A stretch of DNA of 64,000 bases, taken from Heterohyrax brucei. Its lineage: Eukaryota > Chordata > Mammalia > Hyracoidea > Procaviidae. Below the pieces are notes generated by a model. It was not told the origin of the DNA, searched no databases, and saw only the letters and a program-made list of their open reading frames with translations. The DNA lies in NCBI GenBank assembly GCA_028571685.1, contig CM053141.1, positions 55,860,333 to 55,924,332 on the forward strand, read 5' to 3'. The translations under genes and the position numbers were made by a program. This document shows, in pieces, positions 52,463 through 63,762 of the stretch (positions are counted from its first letter, which is position 1; each line of letters starts with the position of its first letter).

Positions 52463-52779
52463 GGAAGAGTTTGTGTCCCCCAAGTGCTCCTGTGGAAATC
52501 AATAATAACAATAAAATTTCTTTTTCTTCTTCTCCTTGGAGGTCTTGGTACTTCTGTTGGCTTTCTTTAATAATCCCTGCTCATCCCTTGTTGTAATCTC
52601 TGTGTTTCATTTTCAAGGTTTAAAAATAGTTCACAATTATTACTGACATTTATACTTGGTTGTATACTTAACTGTATAGTTGTCTGTCAGGGAGTTTTTA
52701 GCCAGTAACAAATAACTCTAATGGAACACCCTCCCTACTTACCTGTGGGTGAATTTTTCTTTACCCAAAGTTAAAGGAA
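52463..52779. other. Unique sequence
   Basis: Unrecognised. Its right part may be a mutated mariner 5' region. Confidence 0.3.
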
Positions 52780-53017
52780 ATATTGAAAGGAAAACATTTG
52801 GATGAGATTCAGGACATCAAAGGTAATATGATGACCGCTCTGATGGCCATTCCAGAAAAAGAGTTCCAAAATTGCTTTGAAGGGTGGACTAGGCACTGGC
52901 ATCAGTGCATAGCTTCCCAAAGGGAGTACTTTAAATGGGACTGTAGTGATATTCAGCAATAAAGTATGTGGCACTTTTTCTAGGATGAGTTTCCAAACTT
53001 AATTTTCAGACCTCCTA
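52780..53017 (+). pseudogene. Tc1/mariner transposase C-terminal remnant
   Basis: An open frame of 60 codons (52783-52962, ending TAA) reads LKGKHLDEIQDIKGN, then TALMAIPEKEFQNCFEGW, then ASQREYF. This matches the end of mariner transposases, which cut and paste DNA at TA sites. The following CATGTG..TTTCAGACCTCCTA could be the 3' inverted repeat. Upstream catalytic residues are absent, so it is a fragment. Divergence is low enough for most codons to be readable. Confidence 0.75.
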
Positions 53018-53871
53018 TCTTTGAAATTAGAAACTTTGTTAGAATACTTACAAAGAATAGTTTTTGACTTACCCAGAGGGATTTTTGTATCTGCAAAGTC
53101 AAGTCATTTTTCTTCCCTGAAAAGTATTCTTTTTCATCATGATTATCACTTGCATCTTAACTATTCTAGTTTCTTTTTCAGGAACTCTGTGGTTCTTAGG
53201 TTGACTGTTTTCTAAACGATAACGCCTTCTTATTCACTGTCTCATGTCTCATGATTTTTAGTATCTTTACCCCTTTCATCTACCTCAGGTACCCTTTCTA
53301 GCCTTATCCTCCCCAGTGCTGCTTTAAAGACTGTCCTGGCAGTTCACTGCTTTCCACATTGGATGCAGCTGTTAGTTGTGCTGTAGCAGTTATTGTTTTC
53401 TGGCAGTACTATTTTACCACTCCAAGCTCCCTTTTCTTCTCAACATTCCCACTGCAAGCTGTATTAAATGCTACGGTTGTATCCAGTTAGCTCTTCATTT
53501 CTGAATGTTCTCATCTATGGCTTTTTGTTCCTATTCGGACCATGTATTACTGAGGATGCTGACAATTTTCTAACATTTTTTTTCTTACAGCAAGCCATTT
53601 CTATTATTACATAATCCCTTAATCCATTCATTCTTAAGCTATCAGAATTACCAGAGGAATTTATGGGGTTGATCTCTGGCCCCATCCCAAGAGATACCAA
53701 CTCAGCAGACTATGCTGGTACAGGTGCTGCCCCGAACTCAAGCAGGTCCACTGGAGTGTGGGCTCCGTCACCTTAGGACTATGACCAGAAAGGAAATGTG
53801 TGTTCACAGCCTCTGGCACAATGACTGGTCATTTATCAAGTTGGTTCTGTTGGAACAAAACAAAACAAAAA
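53018..53871. other. Unique sequence
   Basis: T-rich with no recognised repeat or coding signal. Confidence 0.35.
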
Positions 53872-54031
53872 AACAAACCCAGTGCCGTCAATTTGATTCC
53901 GACTCATAGCAATCCTATAGGGCAGAGTAGAACTGCCCCATAGAGCTTTCAAGGATAGCCTGGCAGATCTGAACAGCTGACCCTTTGGTTAGTAAACACA
54001 ACACTTAACCACCATGCCTCCAGAGTTTCTG
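53872..54031 (-). repeat. AfroSINE
   Basis: AACAAACCCAGTGCCGTCAA to CACCATGCCTCCAGAGTTTC; short form, complete. Confidence 0.9.
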
Positions 54032-54175
54032 GTTCTGTTGGAAAGAATTGTGATTTTTTTCCTGACTCCAAGGTCCTGGTCTCTGACAGGCTGAACAAAT
54101 TAAATATATTAAAACCACTGATTCTCAGCAAGGCACTGCCAAAACCTTTTGTCTTTGCCCCTGACTATGTTGCTT

Positions 54176-54650
54176 TGTGTTGTTGTTGTTGTTAGGTGCT
54201 GTGGAGTCTGTTCCGACTCCTAGTGACATGATACACAACAGAATGAAACACTGCCCAGTCCTCTGCCAACCTCATAACCGTTATGCTTGAGCCCATTGTT
54301 GTAACAGCCAGTGGGTCAGTCTATCTCACTGAGAGGCTTCTTAGTTTTTGCTGACCTTCTACTTTACCAAACATGATGTTCTTCTCCAGGGAGAGATCCC
54401 TCCTGATAATACGTCAACAGTATGTGCAACAGTCTCTCCATCTTTGCTTCTAAGGAGCCATTCTGGCTGTGCGTCGTCCAAGACAATCCATGTTAGGTTT
54501 ACATTCAATGTTCTTCAAAAACACCATAATTCAAAACCATCAATTCTTCTTTGGTCTGCCTTATTCACTGTCCAGCTTTTGCATGCATATGAGGCAGCTG
54601 AAAACACTATGGGTTGTGTCAGGTGCACCTTAGTCTTCAAGGTGACATGT
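54176..54650 (-). mobile_element. RTE 3' end fragment
   Basis: GTTGTTGTTGTTGTTAGGTG, CACAACAGAATGAAACACTG, CATGATGTTCTTCTCCAGGG, GTCCAGCTTTTGCATGCATA and GTCTTCAAGGTGACATG follow the order of 20142-20735. It is internally shortened near the end. Confidence 0.88.
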
Positions 54651-54959
54651 TGCTTTGTGAGAGAGGCTAGATCAGCAGTGCTCTTCCACTGTCACTCCCC
54701 AACAAGCCCTCCCTGGACACACATATGTTGTGGTGGGAAGGGAAGCCCACACTGATGAAAGAAACAGGGCTGCACACTCTGCAGGGTACATACACTCATC
54801 ATCTCTGAACAGAGAGGAAGAGAAGGTAGAGGGCAGTTTATGTAAGCTTCCTCCCCTATCTCAAGTGGACTGAGCTACTTTATGTTACAAGCTAACTCAT
54901 GTCCACATCCTAGACTATTTTTCCCTTTAATTTAGAGTCACCAGCTGTTGCTAACCATC
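54651..54959. other. Unique sequence
   Basis: Nothing recognised here. Confidence 0.3.
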
Positions 54960-55485
54960 TGTTTTAGTCAGCTAGTGCTGCTCTGACAGAAATACCATGG
55001 AGTGGATAGCTTTAACAAAGGAAAGTTTATTTTTACACAGTCTGGTAGGCTACAAGTCCAAATTCAGGATGTCCCCTCCAGTGGAAGGCTTTCGTGTTTG
55101 TTGGCTCTGGAGGGAAGTCTAGTACTGCATCAGTCTTTGTCCAGGGAGCATCTTGGTGCAGGAACCTCAGGTCTGAAGGATTCCCTCTTCTCCCAGTGCC
55201 GCTTTCTTGATGATGTGAGGTTCCCAATTCTCTGCCTGCTTAACTTTCCTTTCATCTCTTGTAAAATGAAAAGATTAAGGGCAGGGCAAGCCATACACCA
55301 GGGAGACTCCCTTTGCAGTGGAGCAGGGAGGTGATCTTAATAAAGGGATTTATAGTCCCACCCTAATCCTTTAACACACAGTATGGGAAAATCATAAAAT
55401 GGAGGACAATCATAAAATATCGGGAATCATGGCCCAGCCACATGGCCACATATATTTTTGGGGGGACACAATTCAATCCATGACA
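54960..55485 (-). mobile_element. MLT1-like MaLR solo LTR with 5-bp target duplication
   Basis: TG...CA termini (TGTTTTAGTCAGCTAGTGCT to CAATTCAATCCATGACA). It is flanked by exact CCATC at 54955-54959 and 55486-55490. Closely matches the copies at 27341 and 36616. Confidence 0.92.
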
Positions 55486-55929
55486 CCATCCTTCTCAGCT
55501 GCCAATGGCAAGGTTTGTTTTGTTTGTTTGTTGTCAATATTATCCCATGCATTTTCATCTTTATTTGTGTAGTTGTCAGTTAGGACACGTTCAACAGGAA
55601 AGCAAAACTTTTTGCATGTACAGTCTGGCAATGGTATGTAGGACACTTTGAAGAAGGAGGAAATCTAAAACCAAGGAGATGAGGTGGTTTTACTCATGCA
55701 CCCTCCCAGTTGCGTGCCAACATCCACATGACCCCAGACCATTCTTTCCGCTGCTCCTTTCCTTTGTCTTTGTAGCATCACAGCGGTGCTTCCTTTATCT
55801 CTACTCTTCCTTTCCAACCAGAGCGTGCCTGAGTGAGCATTGTTTAACGTTTTTTGTGTCTGTGGTAAAAATACATATAACAGAACACGTGCTCATTCAA
55901 TATTTTTTACATGTGTGGGTCAGTGACAT
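55486..55929. other. Spacer between two MaLR LTRs
   Basis: No recognised repeat. Frame 55679-55942 (87 codons) has no motif. Confidence 0.3.
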
Positions 55930-56456
55930 TGTCATGGATTAAAGTGTGTCCCCCCAAAGTATGTGTGTCAACGTGGTTAGGCTATCATTGCCAGTATTGT
56001 GTGACTGTTCACCATTCTGGCATCTGATGTGATTTTCCTATGCACTGTGAATGCTATCACTGATATGTTAATGAGATGGGATTAGCCACAGTTATACCAA
56101 TAAGTCAGGACTCAGTCTACATGATTGGATTGTGTGTTAAGCCAATCTCTTTTGAGATACAGAAGACAGAAGTCAGTAGAAAGACATGGGGACCTCTTAC
56201 CACCAAGACAGCAGCACCAGGAACAGAGCACCCTCTTTTAGACCTGAGGTTCATGCACAGAGAAGCTCCTTGACCAAAAATAAGATTGATGACAAGGACC
56301 TTCCTCCAGAGCCAATACAGAGAGAAAGGCTTCCCTTGACGCTGACACCCTGAATTTAAGACTTGTAGTGTACTAACCCGCGAAAGAATAAACTTCCGTT
56401 TGTTAAGCCATTTACTTGCGATGTTTCTGTTACGGCAGCACTAGATGATTCAGACA
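55930..56456 (+). mobile_element. MLT1-like MaLR solo LTR
   Basis: TGTCATGGATTAAAGTGTGT start, polyadenylation zone AAAGAATAAACTTCCG, end AGATGATTCAGACA. It lies in opposite orientation to the LTR at 54960. No clear target duplication. Confidence 0.82.
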
Positions 56457-57179
56457 CAAAACATTAAGTCGTGTTGTGCAACCACCACCAGTATCTGTTG
56501 ACAGATTTTCCATCACCATTAACAGATGCTCAAAGCTTCCTAAACAGTAATTCTGCCTTCTCCTTCCCTCCCACCCTGGTAACCACTAATAAGCCTTGGT
56601 CTCCATATATATGCTTGTTTGGGTATTTCTTGTGGAATCCTACAGTATTTGTCCTTTTGTAGACTGACTGACTTCCTGGGAGAGAACTGCATGCTCTTCT
56701 TCTTCTAGCCTTAGAAGCCCAGAGCCTCTTGAGGACACCCTCATTTTGGTTTTACCCAAACCTGCCTCAGCAGCCAGTGCCTTACTTGAGTAGATGCAAA
56801 TACTGCTGCTTTCTGTTAATTTATAGTTACCACACACTTTTCCAATTATCTTCCAGGGCCTTCTCTCTTTGCTGCCCCCACACTCCTCATACAGCTGTCA
56901 TCACTTAGGTATATATTTTATGCTTGGTTACTCACGTTATTGTGTATATCTGTTTATATCTGTCCTATTTCCACATTTACATTGCAGGCTCATTTGACAA
57001 GAGGGGCTCAATCTCCCATTTCCTTTGTAATGTCTCACAGTCTGTTGCATGTACACAAAACACGGTGACCACTCAAATATAGAGGATAACACACTTCCAT
57101 TTGCACATGCACATACACACACATCCAACTATAATAATAGGTGTTCCCGCCATAGTTTCTGTTTCTTAATAACCTCCTA
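56457..57179. other. Unique sequence
   Basis: No repeat recognised. Near 57105-57125 there is a short CA run. Confidence 0.35.
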
Positions 57180-57330
57180 TTACTTGCTACTAGGGCACTG
57201 GAAGAGTGTGGGGCTCAAAGTCAGAAAACCTGTGTTCTTGTCCTCTTATATTTGCCACCCTGCAACTTCGTGTAAGTCACTTAATGGCAGTGAGGTGTGG
57301 ACTCAAATGTACCCTTGAAAAGTGACCACT
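57180..57330 (+). repeat. MIR
   Basis: GGGCACTGGAAGAGTGTGGG, CCACCCTGCAACTTCGTGTA and AGTCACTTAATGGCAGTG follow the MIR core order. Confidence 0.6.
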
Positions 57331-58329
57331 ATAATGGCTCCCTGTAAGGTTCCTGACAGCTGCTGCTGCTAACGAGTCTGTGTTGTACTCAGCCCCACTG
57401 AGGTTTCAGAGCAACCCATCAGTGGTTCTCTCTTCTCCTGGGCTACTGGAGTGTACAGCAACTCTCAAAGTGATTATAACATTGTGGTCCCAGTACAGCT
57501 GTACAATATCTTCTATGGCAGCCTTTTCTTTCCAAAAGAGTGTGTATACTTACCCTTTCCCAGGGCAACTCTGTGGCATCAAATTCCTTCCAGTAATAGC
57601 ATTGACCTTTTCATTGCTTTATTCCAAGTGAATCGTATGTGGTCTCATTTCTGCAGTTGACATCAATTGACATTAGGCTTTGGATTTATATAACAGCTAA
57701 GATGTTTATGGTTGCCATCCCAGTATAACCTTCTTCTTTAAGGCCATGGTGTCTTCCCAGAAGAGGGCTGGGTTGCACTTCTAGGTCTCTGCTGTTCCCT
57801 GGAGCCCCACTCAGTTTCTAGGCATCAAAATCTATGTTTTAGTAAAGGTCTTGGTACAAACGATGTCCTCAATAAAATACTTGTAGAACAGACGAATATA
57901 CAATCCTCACAGGGGAAATTATTTTCTCACTTCAGTGTGAAGTATATTGGAAAGACTGGTTCTGTTCTCCAGCTGTCAAGCAATTAAGAATGGCCAGTTT
58001 CTTCATTCTCAAATGTGGCTTGGCCCAGGGGGCAAACAGGGTTTCAACTCACTAGGCAATCTTGTTAACTTGCATTCCCCCTTCAGTTTTCTTTGGTGCG
58101 TGTTCCTACTGATAATTCCTAAAAGTTGCCAGCAAAGGCATCTTCTGATGTTTGTAATTCCTATTGGCTGTGCTGGAAATGGTAGCCACTCATGTAAACT
58201 CTGCAGTGCCATTGATTGCATCTGATGACGCTCTACATACAATTTTTAAGCATCATTCCTCCAGGGCAGTCCCAAGTTGGCGCACTATTCTTCGAACAAC
58301 CTGCATTTGTTGCTGTCCTAGTGCTCTAA
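57331..58329. other. Unique sequence
   Basis: About 1 kb; I recognise no repeat. Frames up to 92 codons. Confidence 0.35.
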
Positions 58330-58486
58330 AAGAAGTCAAACCTGTGGCCATTGAGTCAATTCCAACTCATAGCAACCTTATAGGACAAGGTAGAATGGCT
58401 TCACAGAGCCTGCAAGGAGCACCTGGTAGATTTTAACTGTTTACCTTCTGGTTAGCAGCCATAGCACTTAAAGACTATGCCACCAA
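58330..58486 (-). repeat. AfroSINE
   Basis: GCCATTGAGTCAATTCCAAC to GACTATGCCACCA. Tail is shortened; head intact. Confidence 0.88.
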
Positions 58487-58496
58487 CTGATGTATT

Positions 58497-58745
58497 ACCT
58501 TGCTATTCAAAATGCGGGAAAGGTTGGCATCACCTGAAAGCTTGTTAGAAATGCAGGATCTTGAACCCTGCTCCAGACCTAGCGAAACAGTCTGGATTGT
58601 AATAAGATTCCCCCAAGTGTTTTCTATGCATAGTAAAGCATAAGAAGCACCTCCTCCAAACAATTCTTATTCAGTAGGTGAGGGTAGGACCCCAGAGTCT
58701 GCTTTTTTGAACCAGCTCCCAGGAGATACTGATGCATTATCAGCA
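58497..58745 (+). repeat. MER5A-like hAT-Charlie MITE
   Basis: GGTTGGCATCACCTGAAAGC, TTGTTAGAAATGCAGGATCT and CTATGCATAGTAAAGCATAA. A second related piece GTAGGTGAGGGTAGGACCCC follows. Confidence 0.75.
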
Positions 58746-58808
58746 TTAAAGGATCACCCTTTCCAGTAGAAAAACTTTAGATTCAAAAGGGAAGAGCACG
58801 TCTCTCAG

Positions 58809-59272
58809 TCGTCACCTAGTACTGCTCTAACAGTACCACAAGTGGAAGGCTTCAACAAGAGAAATTTTGTTGTCACAGCCTGATAAGCCACAAATCCACT
58901 TGCAGGCTACTAATCCATTCAGTATGAGAAATTATCACAGTCTGGTAGGCTCAGTCAAAAATCAATGTGAGAGAATCCTGGCATGAGAGAAGCCTGGCGC
59001 AAGAACTACGGGCCCAAAGGACATGTTTTGCACTCAGTGCTACTCTCTTGGTGGTATGGAGGTTGCCAGCTCTCTCTGCTCGCTTCTATCTTTCATATCC
59101 TACAAACTTGTAGGTTGATTCCTGTCTCACCAACACAACTGGTGCTCATTCTCCATCTTAAACAACACAGAGGCAGGTTCGCAACACACAGGAAATCATA
59201 CCGTATTAGGACTCGTGGCCAAGCCAAATTGATACGCACATTTCTGGGACGATACAAATACAGTCCATACAG
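58809..59272 (-). mobile_element. MLT1-like MaLR LTR, diverged
   Basis: CACCTAGTACTGCTCTAACA, GTACCACAAGTGGAAGGC, CTCTTGGTGGTATGGAGGTT, TACGCACATTTCTGGGACGA and CAGTCCATACAGCA. Older than the three close copies. Confidence 0.72.
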
Positions 59273-59367
59273 CATGTAACCCTTGCCTCCACTAACACCA
59301 CTAACCTGTGGCTGCTTCTAAAGGCAGAACACAAATGAGTCATGTTCCCTTAGCCTAGGTCATGATT

Positions 59368-59535
59368 TCTCAATCCTAGCATCACGTCAGAATCACCTGA
59401 ACAGTTTTGGACACTATTGACAGTGTGGCCTCTCCTCAGAGTGTCTGAATTGAACAATGTGGAAAGAGACCTAGGCATTGGAATTGTGTGGAAATTCGCT
59501 TGATGATTCTAGTGGACTAAGAACTATTGGCCTCC
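59368..59535 (+). repeat. MER5-like hAT-Charlie MITE
   Basis: CTCAATCCTAGCATCACGTC, AGAATCACCTGAACAG and ATGATTCTAGTGGACTAAGA. Confidence 0.65.
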
Positions 59536-60112
59536 AGTGACCTTTTATAAATAGCAAGTGTGTTCTCAACTTACCCTTCTACCATATTCTCTACTCTCCC
59601 ACAAGATCGAATCCTTTATGCTTGAAACCCTTTAGTTAACTCCATTTCAAGTGCCCATTATTTCCCCCCGCCCCTGAGTAGACCCCAAAGTATGTGTATA
59701 AACAAAGTTTCAGCAGCTCCTGGGTTGATGTGCTAAGGAAACTCTAGTAGTGATCCAAGGATGCCCTGGCAGATGATTCGCTTTCCCAGTCTAAGCCTTC
59801 TCCATAAAGCAGATCCTGAAAAACGTCTTTCTTTAAAATACTACAAGATGGCCCCTGATGCTTCAGAAATCTTGTCAGGGTCTCCGTGCTTCGTAAGTTG
59901 AGTGGAATTCTCCAGAGAAAAATAGAAGTTTCAGCTTTCCTGTGCTCTTCTGCATCTCTCCCTCAGTCACTATGCTGGTCATCCATTGCTGTTGCACACC
60001 ACTCTTTTGTGTCCTCATGATCTTCTCAGAGTGTTCCACAGGCCTTCCCTGACCCCATGCCTTGTTCATTCCTAAGGGTAGTGCTACAATTGAAGGGTGA
60101 CTATTGCTTTTT
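59536..60112. other. Unique sequence
   Basis: No recognised element. A C-run CCCCCCGCCCCTG lies near 59665. Confidence 0.3.
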
Positions 60113-60284
60113 AAAAGCCAAACTAGCTTTTGTCAAGTTAGCTCCAACTCATGGTGGCCTCGGGAATGTAAGAGCAGAACTGTGCTCCTAGGGTTTTCAG
60201 AAGTAGATTGCCAGGGCTTTCTTCCAAGTCACTTCTTGATAGACTTGACTTTCCATGCACTTGGTTAGCAGCCCAGGGACTCCT
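60113..60284 (-). repeat. AfroSINE, long-body variant
   Basis: GTCAAGTTAGCTCCAACTCA, GAACTGTGCTCCTAGGGTTT, CAGAAGTAGATTGCCAGGGC, TTAGCAGCCCAGGGACTCCT. Confidence 0.85.
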
Positions 60285-60721
60285 GACCGTTACTTACTTA
60301 CTTTGTTTCTGTTCAGGCCCCTAGGCAATGGATACCTGGACAGTGTAGATATAGAGATCGAGAAGATAATGTCAGTTTATTGTTAATAAAGTTAAACTGG
60401 AGAACAGGGATAGGATCTGAGGCCCTCGTTGGCTTTCTAATAGTTTTTCATTCATCCTAACCTGAGATTCGCTATCCGGAACTGTCAGCCTCATCTCTGC
60501 AGAGACAAAATCATCTCAGAAGGTTCTGAAACAGAGAAAGCCCATGTCTTGAGGAGGCTTCTCAAAGTTAGAGGAAGGGGTTGAACTGTTCTTCATCCCA
60601 AACTCACTAATTAGAAAGGAGGAGAGAAAAGAGAAATTTGTCTTCCCAACATGAAAAAGAGGGGAAGAGGAAATTTCCTCATTTCAGGCCAAGATAGAAA
60701 CTCTGAAAGAGAAGGGGCCTA
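60285..60721. other. Unique sequence
   Basis: Nothing recognised here. Confidence 0.3.
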
Positions 60722-60818
60722 CCACCCAAACCCACTGTTGTCAAGTCAATTCCAATTCATAGCAACTCTAGAGTACAGAGTAGAGTTGCCCCTTAGAGTG
60801 TCCAAGGAGCCAGCAGCT
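60722..60818 (-). repeat. AfroSINE, tail and body only
   Basis: CACCCAAACCCACTGTTGTC to GTGTCCAAGGAGCCAGCAGC. The head is missing. Confidence 0.8.
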
Positions 60819-62550
60819 ATTTGGTCTCAAATTTTTCTAGAAGGCAGATAATCAAGGTTGCAAATTTCCATTGATTCTTGGCCTTGGAAAATTCAATAAT
60901 AAACTGACTGGGCAATCCAGGCTTTCCTGTAAAATGATAGTCTTTCTCTGCCAGGGATTTTAGCAGCAGCTGAGAGAAAACCTGAACTTTCAGCAACTTT
61001 GAGAAGTCACATGGGTTCATTTAGAGATGGTAACTTCACCAGTCGTGATGAACCCAAAGGAAGTTCTGCTGGTTCCCATTTGCAGTTGAAATGTGGAGTG
61101 TTTTAAATGAAATCTGTTCCCCTCACACTCAGTCACTCACTCACTCTTAGCCAGCGGCCATCTGTGTGGGCCAATGAGAATTTGAAGTTGCTGTAACTGA
61201 AAGAAGAAGTACTCAGTGCCAAGCCATTTTCCAGTAAAATGGTTTGTTTGCTTGTTTGCTTTTTCAAGACAGAGGTTTAAAAAAAAAAAAAGAATGAAAG
61301 AGAGAAATACAATGATGACCAGAAGAAGAGACAGATTTTTAAGAGTCACTGGAGAAGACTCCTAAACCTGATTCCAGAGAAACAATTCAAATAAGAGGCC
61401 CTTTGCTTTACTGCCTGGAAATGTGGCTAAGGGGACAAAGAGGAGGGGAGAGTGGTACCCAGAAGCAGGGAAGGCTTGGGGAGCACAGTGGATACATTGT
61501 TGACATCTAGCCAACACCCAGCTAATTGCTCATGATTGTCTTTTCTTTTCACATTTGCTCACCGAAGCTGGGGATGTCTCCCAGGCAGCGCAGACACAAT
61601 TAGAGCTGGGTTTATGTCTCTCTCCAACTTAGGCTCCTCTTCTAAAACAGAGCAAAAGTATTGAGATCTCTGGTTTTTAAAAATATTCCTTTTGTTTCCT
61701 AGAAGCATCCCCAAAGCAGGTAGGTGCAAATTTCACAAGAATTCATTTTCTAAAACTGAAAAGGAAAACGAGGTGGAGACTTTGGTAAATACCATGAATG
61801 GTGCCTGAAGGTGGAGACCAGAGAACTCTTCCATCAGTTAATGCAACCGGCACCACTGTTTTCATTAGTAAGGCCTCCCAGAGTTCCTTTCGACTAAGCC
61901 ATCGAGCAGTGAGGGACACGGTAAGGGGAGCGAGACCTGCCTGATCCTCTGCCGTACTGTAAACAAGCCGTGTGTTGGGGCTTATGTGTTTGTTTTCTTT
62001 TCTTTTATCCCTCTGAACAAAAATACTTAAATTTTAAGTGGGGAGTTTTCACAGCACAAAACTTGCGTCATGTGTTTAAAAACTGTGGCAAAATCATCTT
62101 TTGGCAAAAGCTGCGTGGACTTCAGACAAACTGTGCCCTTGTGTTTGCCTTTCAGCAGAAGGATGGTTCTCAAAGAGATTTACCATGTGCTGCATCCAAT
62201 CAGTCAGCGCAATCATTTGGACTTGGCACTGGGAGCCCAGACCGGGGCTGACAAAGGCCCATCGCACGCAAGTGGCCACGCTAACTCAAGTTCACTGCCC
62301 TCCCCCTCAGCCCCACGGGGAAGAGCAGTGCCCCAGCTGAAAACAGTCCAGGCCCCAAACATAGTGGAGCTGAGATTTGGCCTCATCCAATACCTTGTGG
62401 TTGCTCCACGGTTCATCTCCACAGTGGATTAAATCCCCAACTGGATCTCCCTTCCAGTGAGGTACATCAACAAGTCTCATGCTAGTATATTCAATTGTCA
62501 TAATTTCCCCACTTCTGTTTAGGAGGAGATTAAATTTTAAACTAAGAGGA
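60819..62550. other. Unique sequence, no repeats recognised
   Basis: The longest repeat-free stretch in the right half. Overlapping open frames at 61970-62432 (up to 120 codons, both strands) have no motif I can name. TTTGCCTTTCAG at about 62144-62155 could be a splice acceptor, but no coding match supports it. It may hold conserved noncoding DNA. Confidence 0.4.
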
Positions 62551-63102
62551 TGTCTTGGCTTGAATTATGTCCTCCAAAATTGTTTGTAGCCATTGGCTGG
62601 GCCATAGTTCCCAGAACTGTATGGTTGTCCTCTGTTTTACATTTGCAATTCTCCTGTATGTTGTAAATACTAATCTCTGCCAGTGGTTAATGGGTCAAGA
62701 TTGGATTATATTTAAAAGGGTGAGGGTGGCACTGTAACACACTCTACCACGGTCACATCCCTGATCCAATGTAAAGAAGGTATCCCTGGGGTGTGGTGTG
62801 CATGTACCTTTTATCTTACGAGACATAAAAGGGAAGGGATGCAAGCAGAGAGTGGGGACATATACCACAAAGGAAGGGTGTGCCAGGAGCAGCAAGTGAC
62901 TTTTGGACCTGAGGTTCCTGCTCTGAGATGGTCCCAGACTAGGAGAAAACTGATGCAGGGCCAGTAGAAACAGAAAGCCGCCTCCTAGAGCTGGTGCCCT
63001 GAATTAGGGCTTCTAGTCTATGGGCCGTAAGAGAATACACTTTTTTTTGTTAAAGCCATCCACTTGTGGTGTTTCTGATACAGCAACACTAGGTGACTAA
63101 GA
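62551..63102 (+). mobile_element. MLT1-like MaLR solo LTR, diverged
   Basis: TGTCTTGGCTTGAATTATGT start, GAGACATAAAAGGGAAG in the middle, and an end with GTTAAAGCCATCCACTTGTG and ACACTAGGTGACTAAGA. Plus orientation. ACTAAGAG occurs before the start and at the end, so boundaries are uncertain. Confidence 0.75.
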
Positions 63103-63384
63103 GTGGATCACATGTGTGAATGAAATTGGCGTCACCTGTGTACCCAGGGCTCTCACAACCAGAGGATTGAAAGGACCCTAAAGGTCGGTTAGTACAATGC
63201 TCCCTGCCAGGCAGGAAACCCACATGGCTGTGCAGCACCTGTTGGAACAAGTCTGCCACTGTCCAAATTGACTGAAACCATTTGAAAGCACTGCTATAAA
63301 TAAAAGGCCAGTTCTCTTGGTTAATTAGCAGTACAGAAGAAAGGTAAAATTTCTCACGAAGAGAAGAAATAATATTCAATAAAA
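63103..63384. other. Unique sequence
   Basis: Nothing recognised here. Confidence 0.3.
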
Positions 63385-63547
63385 CCAAAAAAGTCCAAAC
63401 TCATTGTCACTGTGTCTATTCTGACTCATAGTAACCATACAGGATAGAGTAGAACTGCCTCCTAGAGTTTCCAAGGAATGACTGGTGGATCCAAACTGTG
63501 TACCTTGGGGTTAGGCCAAGCCCCTAGTCACTGTACCACCAGAGCTC
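63385..63547 (-). repeat. AfroSINE
   Basis: Tail complement CTCATTGTCACTGTGTCTAT, body TAGAACTGCCTCCTAGAGTT, head complement CACTGTACCACCAGAGCTCC. Confidence 0.9.
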
Positions 63548-63762
63548 CGTTCAAGTACACATCAGAATGGAAATCGACTTTTCTCTCCAGTGAATAATAT
63601 TTGACCCTGAAGCTAGTAAATGCACCATACAACTTCTATTGTATAAACACCTTAATGTATCTGAAACATACACACATGGATAAAGGCGAAGGGCAGAGAG
63701 AGAAAAAGAAGCTTCTTTCTCCTGAATTCTACCTGATCTCAAGCTGTCTTCAGAATTCAGTT

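Noticed and set aside
52771..52974. Minus-strand 67-codon frame at the mariner remnant
   Set aside because: It is the antisense shadow of the transposase C-terminus on the plus strand.
62094..62432. Candidate terminal exon after TTTCAG near 62155
   Set aside because: Several overlapping frames, no recognised domain and no matching donor or upstream exon.
4891..63547. Annotating the SINE heads as tRNA genes
   Set aside because: A- and B-box-like sequences exist but no cloverleaf with an intact anticodon arm and acceptor stem; they repeat as SINEs with a LINE-type tail.
16834..63547. A CRISPR-like array from the repeated GGCAGTTCTACTCTG blocks
   Set aside because: Copies are irregularly spaced over tens of kilobases, on both strands, and belong to dispersed SINEs in a mammalian genome.
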